Of a stretch of DNA of 64,000 bases, positions 8,901 to 17,168 are shown in pieces; position 1 is the first letter of the stretch, and every line of letters starts with the position of its first letter. The notes below the pieces were generated by a model. That model was given only the letters and a program-made list of their open reading frames with translations. It searched no databases and was not told the origin of the DNA. Position numbers and translations under genes: made by a program. The stretch comes from JAGLON01 sp041394985 (GTDB lineage Bacteria > Zixibacteria > MSB-5A5 > GN15 > JAAZOE01): positions 3,906,001-3,970,000 of the forward strand of contig JAWLBI010000001.1 of the NCBI GenBank assembly GCA_041394985.1. The letters are read 5' to 3'.

Positions 8901-11707
8901 TGAGCGGGGGCTCCCGGTAAACACGTAATCGTGCCGGTCGAATCTTTGATACCTGATTCATGTTCGGCGACTACTTTACCGCTTCCGGGTGTATGCAAAA
9001 CCAGAGTCGTCGTCGCCTCAGGACCGGCGTCGACTGAGCCGATACCGTCTACTCCGGACACCGACCAGGTGACCGATGTATTTCCGAGAAGATTATCGCC
9101 GGAATCGTATCCGCGACAATACAGGACAGTCGAATCGTTATCGGTTGAGAGGCTCGTATCCGAGACGACTGTTCCATCGGATAATTCGATTTGTATATAG
9201 GACAATGCACCGTTGCTGAAAACCGATACGGTACTTGAGTCATACATTGAGCCGCCATAGACAGCGATGACATAGTAAGATGGCGGAGAAATATTCGTTC
9301 CGGCCGTATATAATCCGGCCGCGTCAACTGATCCGGTCGGGTCAGTCGTCGACCAGGCCACGGCGCCGGTAACATCACCGACCAGGTTGGAGTCGGCATC
9401 AAATCCTGCCGCGGTAAATTGCTGCGTGGTGCTCTCTTCGACACTATTCGATTGCGGGGAAGTAATGATATAAGCAATGGTACCCGCAGTGACGAAAATC
9501 GAATCGGTCGTCGCCTCGATTTCGGCGCCGGCACTCGCTTTTATAAAACCGACTCCGACTTTTTTCGGAGTGAACAAACCTGACGCATCGATGTCGCCGA
9601 TATTACCCTGCACATCCCAGGTAATCGTCCCGACACCGATAACCGTGTTACCGTTGGCGTCTTCGCCGGCCGCGGTGAATAGCTGCGTATCATCGGTTGT
9701 CAGAGTGTCTCTATTCGGCGAAATCGATAGTGTAGCCAATTCACCCGCCACGACTTCGAGCGTCCCTGTTGCATCAGAGAATCCAAGATCAGATTCCAGC
9801 GTAATTGTACCTGTCCCGGTATATTGCGGCGTAAACAATCCGTCCGCATCTATCGAACCGGAACCGAAGGTATGTCCCCAGGTCAGCGTGCCCGGATTGG
9901 CAGGATTGCCGTCCTCGTCTAGCGCCTCGAATTCGAACTGATACTGGGAATCGGCAAACAGTGAATCATAGCTATGGATAATCGTGAGAGAAACCACATC
10001 CTTGGTTTCGAATGCGCCCATATCCGGGGCCGTGCCACTATAGGAGTAGCCGAGATCCGTTCCTTTATCGATGGCCGGAGATAGATAACTCAGGCGATAA
10101 TCGCCATTGGCAGGATCTATCATCAGGGGATCATCTATAAGACATCCCGCTCCCAGAATGACTCCTCCCTGGGTATTGCTGCCGAAGCCATCGAATATGC
10201 TATAGGTGACCGTTGCCGTTGCTTTAGCCTTGATGCAAATGTTGGAGGAAGCGCCGCCTTTGAAAAGACAGTTAGTGATGGCGACAATATCGCAACTGAA
10301 GGCATCGAGGGCCGTGTTTTTCGAATCGTAAAATGTCGAATTGTAGATTTTATTGTTATCATCATCAACCGCGATCCCGGAGACCAGATTTCCGCGGAAT
10401 ACACAATTGAGAACTGTATTGCCGGAGCCTGATTCAATGCGAATGCCGTTCTGCAGGCCTGATTTTATGGCGCAGTCCCGGATGATATTATTATTGCCGT
10501 TTATTTTCAGGATTGCGGAAGTCCCATTGACGAACATCACATCGTGAAAATTCGTATAATCTGCCGCAATCTCAACAATGGTCGGTTTGCCGGAGCCATC
10601 GAAAGATGTCGAATCTGCGACGCCGATGTAATGGATATAGTCATCCGCTCCGCCGTCGGCCGTCAGTGTCGATGCCGTGGTGTAGGTACCGGCAAGAACG
10701 AACACCGAATCGCCGGGAATGACTTTGGTATCCGCATGTTCGAGGGTTGCCCAGGCCGTGCCGGTCGTCAGCCCATTGTTATGATCATCTCCGATTGTGG
10801 AGACATAGTACACATTGAATTTTTCGTATGCGCCGATATCCGGAGCCGAACCGTTGTAGGGGAATCCGACATTCATACCGTTATTGATGGCGGGCGAGGT
10901 TGCCTTGATGATTAGATTACCATTGGCAGGGTCATAGAGTTGTGGGTCGGCTAAAACGCCCCCGGCGGAATCGGATATACCGTCATAGGCGAGGCTGCTG
11001 TAATCGTAAATGAGATTATGGGCGGCTTTGTGATACGAATACCCGTCGATTCCGATGGCCACTGATGAAATGATGTTGTTGACTGCGCGGCAATCGCCGA
11101 CCGTCACTTCGATTTCAATTCCATCATTGACGCAGTCGTAAATCGTCGAATTATAGACTTGATAGTAGTTTCCGCCGCTTTTACAGTTGATGCCGTTATC
11201 CCCGGCGTTGTACACCGTATTGCCAAAGAGATACGCATAGCTGCCGTCGACGCGAATGCCGTCGTCTCCGGCATCATGGGCACAGCAATACAACAGGCGG
11301 TTATAACTTCCCTCAATGACAATAGCATCATCGGTAGAACCCATTACCGTGATGTTTTGCAGTTCGGTATAGCTGCCGGTAATTAAAATCGGATTCGCAA
11401 TGGAGTTTTGACCATCCACGATGACACCGTTTCGCTCGGTGCCGTAATAGTAGATTCTATCCGTAACATTGCCACTCAGAGTCAGCGTTATTCCCGAAGA
11501 AAGCGGATATGTCCCCGGGAAAATATAGACGGTATCTCCCGGGTGTACCAGGCCAAGAGTATTGCCGCGGTCGACCGATTCCCAGGCCGTTTCGGGCGTT
11601 AATCCATTGTCGGCGTCATCACCATCCGGAGCGACATAATAGCCGGTCCCCAGCACCGATGCGGACGCAAGCATCGATATCAGTAGAAGTATAAGTGTTA
11701 GTCGCAT
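2924..11707 (-). CDS. Giant secreted surface protein: two beta-helix domains, Ig-like repeats, T9SS/FlgD-type C-terminal domain
   Basis: The 2927-residue protein begins with a signal peptide and two successive DUF1565/pectate-lyase-like right-handed beta-helix domains (about 22-298 and 299-565). Each opens with a YYV..GDD..NGLT..TAW motif followed by PGD(T/S)V(Y/F)(I/V). Next come about five or six BIG2/Ig-like repeats with the phrase IDA(S/D)GLFTP (about 570-1120), then a long series of repeating sandwich domains of roughly 130-170 residues (about 1130-2830). The last 90 residues read NFPNPFN...TTIGYSL...VDIEIF...G..V, with W.GKN and PGTYFCR, the pattern of FlgD-Ig/T9SS type A sorting domains. 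Start: ATG at 11705-11707 with AGGG 5 nt upstream. No catalytic signature is visible; adhesion, surface coat or polysaccharide binding are all possible. It overlaps the PorV-like gene (ATGA), consistent with cargo and shuttle being made together. Confidence 0.85.
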   Translation of the reverse strand: MRLTLILLLISMLASASVLGTGYYVAPDGDDADNGLTPETAWESVDRGNTLGLVHPGDTVYIFPGTYPLSSGITLTLSGNVTDRIYYYGTERNGVIVDGQNSIANPILITGSYTELQNITVMGSTDDAIVIEGSYNRLLYCCAHDAGDDGIRVDGSYAYLFGNTVYNAGDNGINCKSGGNYYQVYNSTIYDCVNDGIEIEVTVGDCRAVNNIISSVAIGIDGYSYHKAAHNLIYDYSSLAYDGISDSAGGVLADPQLYDPANGNLIIKATSPAINNGMNVGFPYNGSAPDIGAYEKFNVYYVSTIGDDHNNGLTTGTAWATLEHADTKVIPGDSVFVLAGTYTTASTLTADGGADDYIHYIGVADSTSFDGSGKPTIVEIAADYTNFHDVMFVNGTSAILKINGNNNIIRDCAIKSGLQNGIRIESGSGNTVLNCVFRGNLVSGIAVDDDNNKIYNSTFYDSKNTALDAFSCDIVAITNCLFKGGASSNICIKAKATATVTYSIFDGFGSNTQGGVILGAGCLIDDPLMIDPANGDYRLSYLSPAIDKGTDLGYSYSGTAPDMGAFETKDVVSLTIIHSYDSLFADSQYQFEFEALDEDGNPANPGTLTWGHTFGSGSIDADGLFTPQYTGTGTITLESDLGFSDATGTLEVVAGELATLSISPNRDTLTTDDTQLFTAAGEDANGNTVIGVGTITWDVQGNIGDIDASGLFTPKKVGVGFIKASAGAEIEATTDSIFVTAGTIAYIITSPQSNSVEESTTQQFTAAGFDADSNLVGDVTGAVAWSTTDPTGSVDAAGLYTAGTNISPPSYYVIAVYGGSMYDSSTVSVFSNGALSYIQIELSDGTVVSDTSLSTDNDSTVLYCRGYDSGDNLLGNTSVTWSVSGVDGIGSVDAGPEATTTLVLHTPGSGKVVAEHESGIKDSTGTITCLPGAPAQIVISPDTATVSSDSTKQFTCASYDADGNTSAYAVIPTWSVLGGIGTINASGVFTPTTTGTGDIVATGPGIADTTTFVTVTAGRIVSFSISPNTTTIGVHDSIQFSVIALDSDSNATSPGTLNWQVLGSVGDIMSDGLFIADAPGVCSVMVTNNLGNIDISGAITIEALYASTIPISTYLAKPGQDDIPLLALQLENYYSVQKSLSSFTIHDISRGAGNSNDLLYNYDSIGLYYDIDDDAVLTEDDSLICHSVVDAEDINIMLETPFEINPGDSKKFFFCGHISKIAHDGDSLDQFLYTSTDIIATDGSIIDGPDSINSLGYAIINGLVAAQLEYTSVGLTEIDPSDALYPVMAVDIPRNGYFYDTLTAFGIVNEGTASSDDFDSLVLFVDNGNRVWDGPGTEVRIGKLINTGSDWIRSGFSVPLLNWTNRFYVAANLSSYPEDGATIAMTIATNGLEMRLENDGPYDTRPVPLDTITIVTNEAVILDVAEIAAQEIIPGSMTALTIFSATNGYATPKSLDSLRITLSFPGNNLDAAADLLSQVDSLYLYHEVDGLFPGISGTDSLLGAVEVSALSHVISFGNLSIEGGGGTEYIGCYIKSNLRTAKNNNIIRAEIHEMTDIFTDAVSISASVPLYNALSHAVNAFPAEAILVHQIEGTTLFGGQMDRPVLDFELPRDGYSTARLHQISLRNVGTVKDSAALQVTLWRDVGNDGFTDDDVLVGNGSFLYFRGVWTLANLYYSLTNVTTRFCVTVDVKNTQFIGGTLDFEIATDYIDYLSGTTGPDDIPVGNDAEFLVFPSNRITAISVPTASSEIRPGSSGNKIFTFALYNGYTLQEQTLKTLSLRNISRSASNMEYADYELGQIYLYLDADGNRIFDDDSLIATGYFSDSILYLSGLDVTLAPEELSYFFVANDVPPVCIDSDSLAVAISTPSAFGFENTVNINGDLPLTSGGYAILNGSVKEQYTIIETPPRTLSPGDSSITLYTFIPAFNGNQTDALQAIVLDNSLDADTSDISLLTLWKDINGDALWQETDSLVGTFAYSGSTWNISLSGLAVDSEMTPLMVLADISADATPGAAFQAQIPVNGCTYASANDGPIDGPLITSSRYTISNSPLRVDFASLGENYSIGQTIAVSMSVTNLNVASVDNVVAEIIDISAPTLVTFDSSSAGPVSIPSGGTQEFTIYYTAAAVGTITWQMRAFTDAVPDSSAVVQSETVSIQAPPTDVAVDVINSMPNSATRGQANIFPLSITIMHPESSTDYSALRLDSLEITVIDGDGAELSAADIFSNMLLATGYQILTIVTAMPASPTVNMVFSEPVFIEAGEARTFSLLVSIAGDAAVGDFALKISDASAIPVTDKNTGDVIALDPSITFPLQTATCRIDLPSTEMVVAAESIHSGSANYGQDNLPVLQLHLRHPGETGSSQIQFTGFGFEMMDNLGATILPSEILGRLSLQYQSLIIGEVSGSDLFVTQPEIEFNTPVTLSAQQVDSVQILVSLKQESLHDGFSIRIPDSSVFQVRDLSSGSFLAIATDTTLVTGSAFPMMSDVITMKNPAQPPEGCLVSQLPASIVSGVDGLAMLDVALKYPVSSTYSSLIIEQVSLQVLDSTGIPLDPNALFDRIGYRLNNSAITYQSFIEIENGAVKFNFDNTAIDLQPGDSLLITLVGDIESDVPYDNFVLQMIVPQLIICSDQSEPLHTLGIVPAHDCSLTFPYITEVTKVFLPAGRPHVSFLDPQTRIVHPGQTAIRIFDGSWTYSNDLPQGDISIEQVAGDIYSRTSSGLHQQDGAAVFSAVRLYINDILAATDTALSGSSLLLAADGDVTLSLGDDFAVRIECDLQDDIPEGNYLISFTDSTFMTMADRNLATPVYPIVNGMSYPLYSEEISVVSADLEHSFTNFPNPFNISQGETTTIGYSLSEDSYVDIEIFTITGEAVAVVADNIFRGAGTHQSETWNGKNGVGQIVIPGTYFCRITARSISGKTESYKRKIAVIR

Positions 11708-11965
11708 AAGCCCTTTTTGTAATCCATCAGTATTCTATATTTCGGACTATTATTGTGATTCTTAAGCAGTTCTCAATTATTATGGCAAAAATCAATATTG
11801 GATAAATTGAGCCGGAAATTTTCTCGCGCATTGAGTCCACCCTGATTGAAAGACTGGATTTCCCTCCTTCAGGCACGCCCATATTTCCAATGTAAAAGAC
11901 ACTCAACGCCTTGAACCGAAACATATTACTTGACTCTTACACAAGAATAGGCAACATTCCGAATC

Positions 11966-12856
11966 ATGAGCAGCGACTGGAAAAGAAGGATTACCGCCGA
12001 TATTGGGCTGTTTTATTCGGCGGCTATCTGGGGATCGACGTTTTTCGTCGTCAAAGGCGCTCTGGATAATATCGATCCGGTCATGCTGGTGGCGTATCGG
12101 TTCCTACTGGCCGGTATCGTGTTGTTGCCGTTCATCTTAGCTACAAAACGGGACATTTTTCATCATTTAAAGCGCGGTCTCGTCCTGTCCATAATCCTGT
12201 GGCTGTTGTATGTCCCGCAAACAGTCGGCCTCGGCTACACAACGGCGTCGAATTCCGGGTTTATTACCGGGCTTTTTGTTTTGTTTGTCCCGATTTTCCA
12301 GCGGACCATTTTCAAGGCCAAACCGACGGTAACGGAAATAGTCGCGGCACTTGTCTCGCTGGCCGGGCTGTGGGTTCTCACCGGCGGGCTGCACGATATC
12401 AATGCCGGAGATATGCTGACGCTGCTCGCGGCGGTCACATATGCCCTGCATGTCCTGTATTCCGATAAGTATATTAAATCCGGTTCGGACGCCTTTGTCC
12501 TTAGCTGTCAACAGTTTATCATCATTGGATTGCTGTCGCTGATAACAGGAATTGTGTTTGATCTGCCATTTGCAACCGGGAATACCTCGGTCTGGTGGGT
12601 GATTCTCTTTTTGGCCCTCTTCCCGACGCTTTCGGCCTTCGTCATTCAGCTCATGGCTCAGAAAATTACCTCGCCGTTCAAAGTGTCGTTGATTTTTGCC
12701 CTCGAGCCGGTCTTTGCGGCCATTTTCGCCTGGACATTAGGGGGTGAAACGCCGATTCTCCACCGGGCACTTGGAGGATTGTTGATATTTGCGGCCCTCG
12801 TTATTGCCAGCCTTCCGGCTCCTCGGCGAAAAAAGCCGCCGCATATTACGCCATAG
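11966..12856 (+). CDS. EamA-family (DMT superfamily) transporter
   Basis: The 296-residue protein is hydrophobic throughout, with about ten membrane helices arranged as two EamA repeats (about residues 12-145 and 155-290). Typical family phrases are AAIWGSTFFVVKG near the N-terminus and, in the second repeat, FALEPVFAAIFAWTLGGE. It ends with a short basic cytoplasmic tail. Family members export or import small metabolites such as amino acids; the substrate cannot be told from sequence. It is separated by about 200 nt from the kinase operon downstream and by 258 nt, with no feature I recognise, from the divergent surface-protein operon, so it is likely its own transcription unit. No good Shine-Dalgarno sequence precedes the ATG. 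Confidence 0.88.
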   Translation: MSSDWKRRITADIGLFYSAAIWGSTFFVVKGALDNIDPVMLVAYRFLLAGIVLLPFILATKRDIFHHLKRGLVLSIILWLLYVPQTVGLGYTTASNSGFITGLFVLFVPIFQRTIFKAKPTVTEIVAALVSLAGLWVLTGGLHDINAGDMLTLLAAVTYALHVLYSDKYIKSGSDAFVLSCQQFIIIGLLSLITGIVFDLPFATGNTSVWWVILFLALFPTLSAFVIQLMAQKITSPFKVSLIFALEPVFAAIFAWTLGGETPILHRALGGLLIFAALVIASLPAPRRKKPPHITP

Positions 12857-12930
12857 ACATTATTGAGATCAAAAAATCCGATTGCCCTCGGCCTCGATTT
12901 CCCCTATCCTGAGATACTACTAAAAACTCA

Positions 12931-12950
12931 TGACAATTTCGTGACAATTT
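12931..12950 (+). promoter_or_regulatory. 11-bp-spaced direct repeat, candidate OmpR/PhoB-family operator
   Basis: TGACAATTT occurs at 12931-12939 and again at 12942-12950, exactly one helical turn (11 bp) apart. Tandem half-sites at this spacing are the normal target form of OmpR/PhoB-type regulators. The next operon encodes such a regulator, so autoregulation is a reasonable inference. No third repeat is seen. Confidence 0.45.
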
Positions 12951-12968
12951 TTGGCAGCTTTTTAATAC
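12941..12968 (+). promoter_or_regulatory. Possible promoter of the kinase/regulator/heme operon
   Basis: GTGACA at 12941-12946 and TAATAC at 12963-12968 are spaced by 16 bp. The -35 hexamer coincides with the second TGACAATTT repeat. Transcription would begin near 12975, which would exclude translation from the GTG at 12972 and favour the ATG at 13056 for the kinase. Hexamers are imperfect and sigma preference in this lineage is unknown. Confidence 0.3.
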
Positions 12969-13055
12969 TTTGTGCGCCAACGGCCTGAGATTGCGGAACC
13001 GGAGTGTTTCATTCCGGTTATAGTCGTGGGAAGACTGTTTTTCATGTGGAGTTAC

Positions 13056-14063
13056 ATGGCTCGACGCTCGAATAAAAGCCCGATTAAATTTGCTTTCATC
13101 GTCTTTATCGGTCTGATGATATTCTGCATTATTCAGATGACCTGGTGGATTGTCTTTCACATCGGCGAGGTCAAAGAAAAGGCCGAACTGGAAAAACAAA
13201 TCGCCATGCTGCAATCCGACGATGGGAGCCTGCCCATCGAAAAGGCCGAGGAAATCAATCGGCGACAAGACAGGATGATATTCATGCTTGTTTCTGAGAG
13301 CAGCTTCTTCGTGCTGATTATTTTGATCGGGGCATTCCAGATTTATCGAACGCTGAAGCAGTCGGAAGAGCTCAAGCGGCGGCAGCTCAATTTCATTCAT
13401 GCGGTAACTCACGAATTTCGAACGCCGATTACCTCCCTGCGCCTGTACCTGGAGACACTGGAATCGGCAAAACTCGATGAAAAGAAAAAGGCGGAATTAT
13501 ATCCGAAGATGATCGACGATGCCAACCGACTGGAGCATCTGGTAGATAATGTCCTGCAGGCCGGATTATTCGATCAGGACGGCTACCATCTCAATCTCAC
13601 GGAGAGTGAAATCAGCCGGGATATTGAAGAGTATTTGAAATCGCACAAACCGTATCTTGACCGCCACGGGGTGAACATTGAAACCGACATCTCTCAAAAT
13701 ATTCTTGTAAAGACCGATCACAAATCGCTCGAGCGGGTGCTGGATTCATTGATTGACAATGCCATTAAGTATTCACCGAACGAAAAAAACATCAGCGTGC
13801 GACTACATGAGGATAATCAATCGGCCGTGTTAATAATCGCCGACCTTGGCGTCGGCATCTCGCAGTCGGAACAGAAAAAGATTTTCGAGCGGTTTTATCG
13901 GGTCGGTGATGAAAATACGCGCACGGTCAACGGCACCGGACTCGGCCTGTATTTGGCGAAAGAGATTATCGAAGCGCATGGCGGAAGTATTACCGTGCAC
14001 TCGGATGGAATAAACAAAGGGACGGCATTCGAAATCCGACTGCCGCGCATCAATCATGGCTAA
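13056..14063 (+). CDS. Two-component sensor histidine kinase
   Basis: Starting from the ATG at 13056 (GGAG 4 nt upstream) the protein has 335 residues. There are two membrane helices (IKFAFIVFIGLMIFCII near the N-terminus and FFVLIILIGAFQIYR about 75 residues later) flanking a small, charged, extracytoplasmic loop. Then come a HisKA box (AVTHEFRTPITSLRLYLETL) with its phospho-acceptor His, and a HATPase_c domain with N-box DNAIKYSP, G1 DLGVGIS and G2 GTGLGLYLAKEI. The frame is open further upstream to a GTG at 12972 and includes an ATG at 13044, but the candidate promoter and the ribosome site favour 13056. It phosphorylates the OmpR-type regulator encoded by the overlapping next gene. The loop is too short for a classical ligand-binding sensor, so the stimulus may be membrane or redox derived; this is inference. 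Confidence 0.92.
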   Translation: MARRSNKSPIKFAFIVFIGLMIFCIIQMTWWIVFHIGEVKEKAELEKQIAMLQSDDGSLPIEKAEEINRRQDRMIFMLVSESSFFVLIILIGAFQIYRTLKQSEELKRRQLNFIHAVTHEFRTPITSLRLYLETLESAKLDEKKKAELYPKMIDDANRLEHLVDNVLQAGLFDQDGYHLNLTESEISRDIEEYLKSHKPYLDRHGVNIETDISQNILVKTDHKSLERVLDSLIDNAIKYSPNEKNISVRLHEDNQSAVLIIADLGVGISQSEQKKIFERFYRVGDENTRTVNGTGLGLYLAKEIIEAHGGSITVHSDGINKGTAFEIRLPRINHG

Positions 14064-14766
14064 GAAGATTCTTATCGTCGAGGACGAAGAGCATATCGCT
14101 GACGGATTGAAGCTCAATCTCGATGCGGCCGGATTCGAAACCGACATTGCCCCCAATGGGTCGGTCGGCCTTGATAAATGGCGCACTCGCACATTCGATT
14201 TGATCCTGCTGGATATCATGCTTCCGGGATTGGATGGCCTGGAAGTCTGCCGCATTATCCGCAACGAGGGTGGCCGCATCCCGGTATTATTTCTGACAGC
14301 TCGCGGAACAGAGGATGACCGTATCGCCGGGCTGCAGGCGGGCGGTGATGATTACATCACGAAGCCGTTCAGCGTGAAGGAGTTGATGCTCAGAATCGAA
14401 GCCATGTTTCGCAGACAGGGCTGGTACGATGAAACCAAATTGGACTCGGATAGATTCACTTTCGCCGATTATTGGGTCGATTTCAAGACCTATCGTGCTT
14501 TGACGATCACTGGCGAGGTCGAACTATCGCAAAAAGAGTGCATGATCATGAAATTGCTGGCTGAACACGCTGATGAAGTTGTTACTCGCGATCAGATTCT
14601 CGACTCCGTCTGGGGATACGACGTCTATCCCTCCAATCGCACCGTCGACAATTTCCTCGTGCGGCTGAGAAAACTGTTCGAACCGGACTCGTCCAAACCG
14701 ATTTACCTGCATACCGTGTGGGGGGCGGGTTATAAATTTACTCCTGAAGGGAGTGCGGATGCCTGA
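14056..14766 (+). CDS. OmpR/PhoB-family response regulator
   Basis: The 236-residue protein has an N-terminal receiver with acidic pair ED at 9-10, phospho-acceptor Asp53 in LLDIMLPG, and the switch Lys in TKPFS. A C-terminal winged-helix DNA-binding domain follows (ending in VRLRKLFEPDSSKPIYLHTV, then WGAGYKF). The start overlaps the kinase stop by 8 nt, and the stop overlaps the hemE start by 8 nt, so kinase, regulator and heme genes are read as one coupled unit. Likely targets include its own promoter region, where an 11-bp-spaced direct repeat lies at 12931-12950. Whether it responds to heme, iron or oxygen is not visible in the sequence. Confidence 0.93.
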   Translation: MAKKILIVEDEEHIADGLKLNLDAAGFETDIAPNGSVGLDKWRTRTFDLILLDIMLPGLDGLEVCRIIRNEGGRIPVLFLTARGTEDDRIAGLQAGGDDYITKPFSVKELMLRIEAMFRRQGWYDETKLDSDRFTFADYWVDFKTYRALTITGEVELSQKECMIMKLLAEHADEVVTRDQILDSVWGYDVYPSNRTVDNFLVRLRKLFEPDSSKPIYLHTVWGAGYKFTPEGSADA

Positions 14767-15799
14767 GCATTTGATGATCGAAGCCGCATACGGTCGCCCG
14801 CATGAAAGAATTCCGGCGTGGATTATGCGTCAGGCAGGTCGCTATATTCCTCAATATCAGGATATAAAGACCGAATACAGCTTCGCGGATATTTGCGCAT
14901 CTCCGAAACTCATGGCCGAGGTAAGCATGCACCCGGTCCATATACTCGGGGTTGATGCCGCTATTATCTTCTCGGATATCCTCTTCCCACTCAAACCGAT
15001 GGGGCTCGATTTAGCATTTACCGGCAAAGGGCCGGCCATTGCAAATCCGATTCGCACCGGCGAAGATGTGAAACGATTGCATACCTGTAATCCGGAAAAA
15101 GATCTCTCCCTTGTTCTACAGGGGATTCAGGAGTTGCGGAAGCAACTGGAAGAGAAAATTCCGCTCATCGGATTTGCCGGGTCTCCGTTTACTCTCGCCT
15201 GTTATGCTATCGAGGGGCGCGGTTCCACTGATGGCGATACGGCAAAGACATTCCTGCGCGAGCATCGCGATGCGGCGCATACGATGCTTGGCCTGCTGGC
15301 CGAAGTTATCGGTGCATATTTGAAGAGCCAAATTGCAGCGGGAGCACAATTGGTGCAGGTCTTCGACAGTCGCGGAAGTATTCTTACCACTGATGAATAT
15401 GAGGAGTTTTCACTGCCCTATATTCAGCGAGTATGTGAAATCTGCCAAACGCCGGGTGTGCCGCGAATCGTTTTCAGTACGGACACATCTCCGTTTCTGG
15501 AATTATTAGCGAATCTGGATTGCGAAGTCGTCAGCATCGATTGGGGCACCGATATAGAACGGGCATTTGAGATTCTAGAGGGCAAAACGATTCAGGGGAA
15601 CCTGAATCCAAAAATCATGCTGGGGACGGCGGATGAAATCCGAAAGGAACTGTCCGTACTCCTCGAAAAAGTCGGCGGGCGGGATAATTACATATTCAAT
15701 CTCGGCCACGGCATTCCACCACAAACGCCGGTGGTAAACGCCCGTTTAGTTATTGAAACGGTGCAAAACTATACCAGGACGACAACATATGACAGATAA
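14759..15799 (+). CDS. hemE: Uroporphyrinogen decarboxylase
   Basis: This enzyme removes four acetate carboxyls from uroporphyrinogen III to give coproporphyrinogen III in the cytoplasm. From the ATG at 14759 the protein has 346 residues, normal for the family. It carries the diagnostic RQAGRY motif at about residues 24-29, the substrate-binding Asp in DAAIIFSDIL, the FAGSPFTLA segment, and the C-terminal FNLGHGIPP motif. The frame extends two codons upstream to a GTG, but an AAGGGAG ribosome site sits 5 nt before the ATG. The start overlaps the response regulator stop, and the end overlaps hemN by 11 nt, so this is part of a tightly packed heme operon. Confidence 0.97.
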   Translation: MPEHLMIEAAYGRPHERIPAWIMRQAGRYIPQYQDIKTEYSFADICASPKLMAEVSMHPVHILGVDAAIIFSDILFPLKPMGLDLAFTGKGPAIANPIRTGEDVKRLHTCNPEKDLSLVLQGIQELRKQLEEKIPLIGFAGSPFTLACYAIEGRGSTDGDTAKTFLREHRDAAHTMLGLLAEVIGAYLKSQIAAGAQLVQVFDSRGSILTTDEYEEFSLPYIQRVCEICQTPGVPRIVFSTDTSPFLELLANLDCEVVSIDWGTDIERAFEILEGKTIQGNLNPKIMLGTADEIRKELSVLLEKVGGRDNYIFNLGHGIPPQTPVVNARLVIETVQNYTRTTTYDR

Positions 15800-17168
15800 A
15801 GATATCAAAACACTGCTGCATAAATATGATAAGCCGGGGCCTCGGTACACAAGTTATCCCACAGTTCCCGAGTGGTCTGATGATTTTGGACATGATGATT
15901 ATATCGAGGCATTGAAGCGGGCATCGCAATCGGATGAACCGCTGTCAATGTACATCCATATTCCGTTTTGTCGCATGCGCTGTTTCTATTGCGGCTGCAA
16001 CACGACAATCACAAGCAATCCCGAGAAGCCGAAGGAATACCTCAAAGCGCTGGAGAAGGAAATCAATTTCGTCTCATCGCACCTCGGTAAGCGCAACCGT
16101 CTGGCGCAGATGCATTGGGGTGGCGGCACGCCGACCTATTTGACTACCGAGCAGATCGAGCAGTTATTCACGATAATAACCTCGAAATTCTCATTCACGG
16201 ACGATGCCGAAATCGCATTAGAAGTAGACCCTCGCATTACGACGCCGGAACAACTTCGACTATTGCGAAAACTCGGATTCAATCGCATTTCCCTTGGCGT
16301 TCAGGATTTCAACACCGACGTCCAGAAGGCAATCGGCCGATATCAGACCGAGGATGAGACCGAAGGATTGTTCTCGTTCTGCCGTGAACTGGGATTTTCA
16401 GGTATCAATATCGACCTCATTTATGGTTTGCCGCTCCAGACGGTGAAGAACTTCTCTGCAACGATTCAACACGTCATTGATATGAAGGCCGATCGAGTCG
16501 CAGTATACAGTTATGCGCATTTGCCGAGTATTAAGGCGCATCAGCGGCGGATTTCGGATGATTTACTGCCGAAAGCCGACGAGAAATATACATTGTTCGC
16601 GACGGCAATCGAGAAATTCCTGGATGCCGGTTATGTGCAGATCGGGATGGATCATTTCGCCCGCCCCGACGACGAGTTGGCCCTGGCCGTCAAAAACGGC
16701 AGGCTGTATCGTAATTTCATGGGATATACATCCCGCCGCACACCGGATATGCTCGGTTTGGGCATGTCGGGAATCGGAGATATCGGCGGCGCCTATGCGC
16801 AGAATTATTCGAAGATTAAGACATATATGGATCCGATATCTGAAGGCAACAGCGCGGTGTTCCGCGGGTGCAGGCTTTCCGATGACGACAAAATTCGCCG
16901 TTGGACAATCGTATCCATCATGTGTAATGGCATCCTCGATTTCGCGGCATTGAAGGAAACATTCGGCGTCGAATATTCCGACTATTTTTCAATCGAGGAC
17001 GGCGAATTGTCGGAGTTCATCAATGACGGCCTGTTGGAAAAGTCCGATTCCGGGCTGAAAATCACCCCGCGCGGGATGATATTCGTGCGGAATATCGCAA
17101 TGGTTTTCGATGCCTATCTGCGCCGTAAAACCGATGGAAAAACGCCGCTCTTTTCACGGACGATATAA
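15789..17168 (+). CDS. hemN: Oxygen-independent coproporphyrinogen III dehydrogenase (radical SAM)
   Basis: This enzyme converts coproporphyrinogen III to protoporphyrinogen IX without oxygen, using S-adenosylmethionine and a [4Fe-4S] cluster. The chosen ATG at 15789 gives 459 residues; the frame is open upstream but only inside hemE. The N-terminus has the true HemN signature GPRYTSYPT. The cluster motif is C61-x3-C65-x2-C68-x-C70, which separates HemN from the HemW chaperone. The SAM-binding GGGTP sequence and the C-terminal HemN domain (about residues 355-450) are present. It overlaps hemE by 11 nt and its stop shares a base with the hemH start (TAATG). Its presence fits life with little or no oxygen. 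Confidence 0.97.
   Translation: MTDKDIKTLLHKYDKPGPRYTSYPTVPEWSDDFGHDDYIEALKRASQSDEPLSMYIHIPFCRMRCFYCGCNTTITSNPEKPKEYLKALEKEINFVSSHLGKRNRLAQMHWGGGTPTYLTTEQIEQLFTIITSKFSFTDDAEIALEVDPRITTPEQLRLLRKLGFNRISLGVQDFNTDVQKAIGRYQTEDETEGLFSFCRELGFSGINIDLIYGLPLQTVKNFSATIQHVIDMKADRVAVYSYAHLPSIKAHQRRISDDLLPKADEKYTLFATAIEKFLDAGYVQIGMDHFARPDDELALAVKNGRLYRNFMGYTSRRTPDMLGLGMSGIGDIGGAYAQNYSKIKTYMDPISEGNSAVFRGCRLSDDDKIRRWTIVSIMCNGILDFAALKETFGVEYSDYFSIEDGELSEFINDGLLEKSDSGLKITPRGMIFVRNIAMVFDAYLRRKTDGKTPLFSRTI

Noticed and set aside
11727..11924. 65-codon minus-strand frame in the gap before the EamA gene
   Set aside because: No ribosome site, domain or similarity recognised; random open frame in a short gap.
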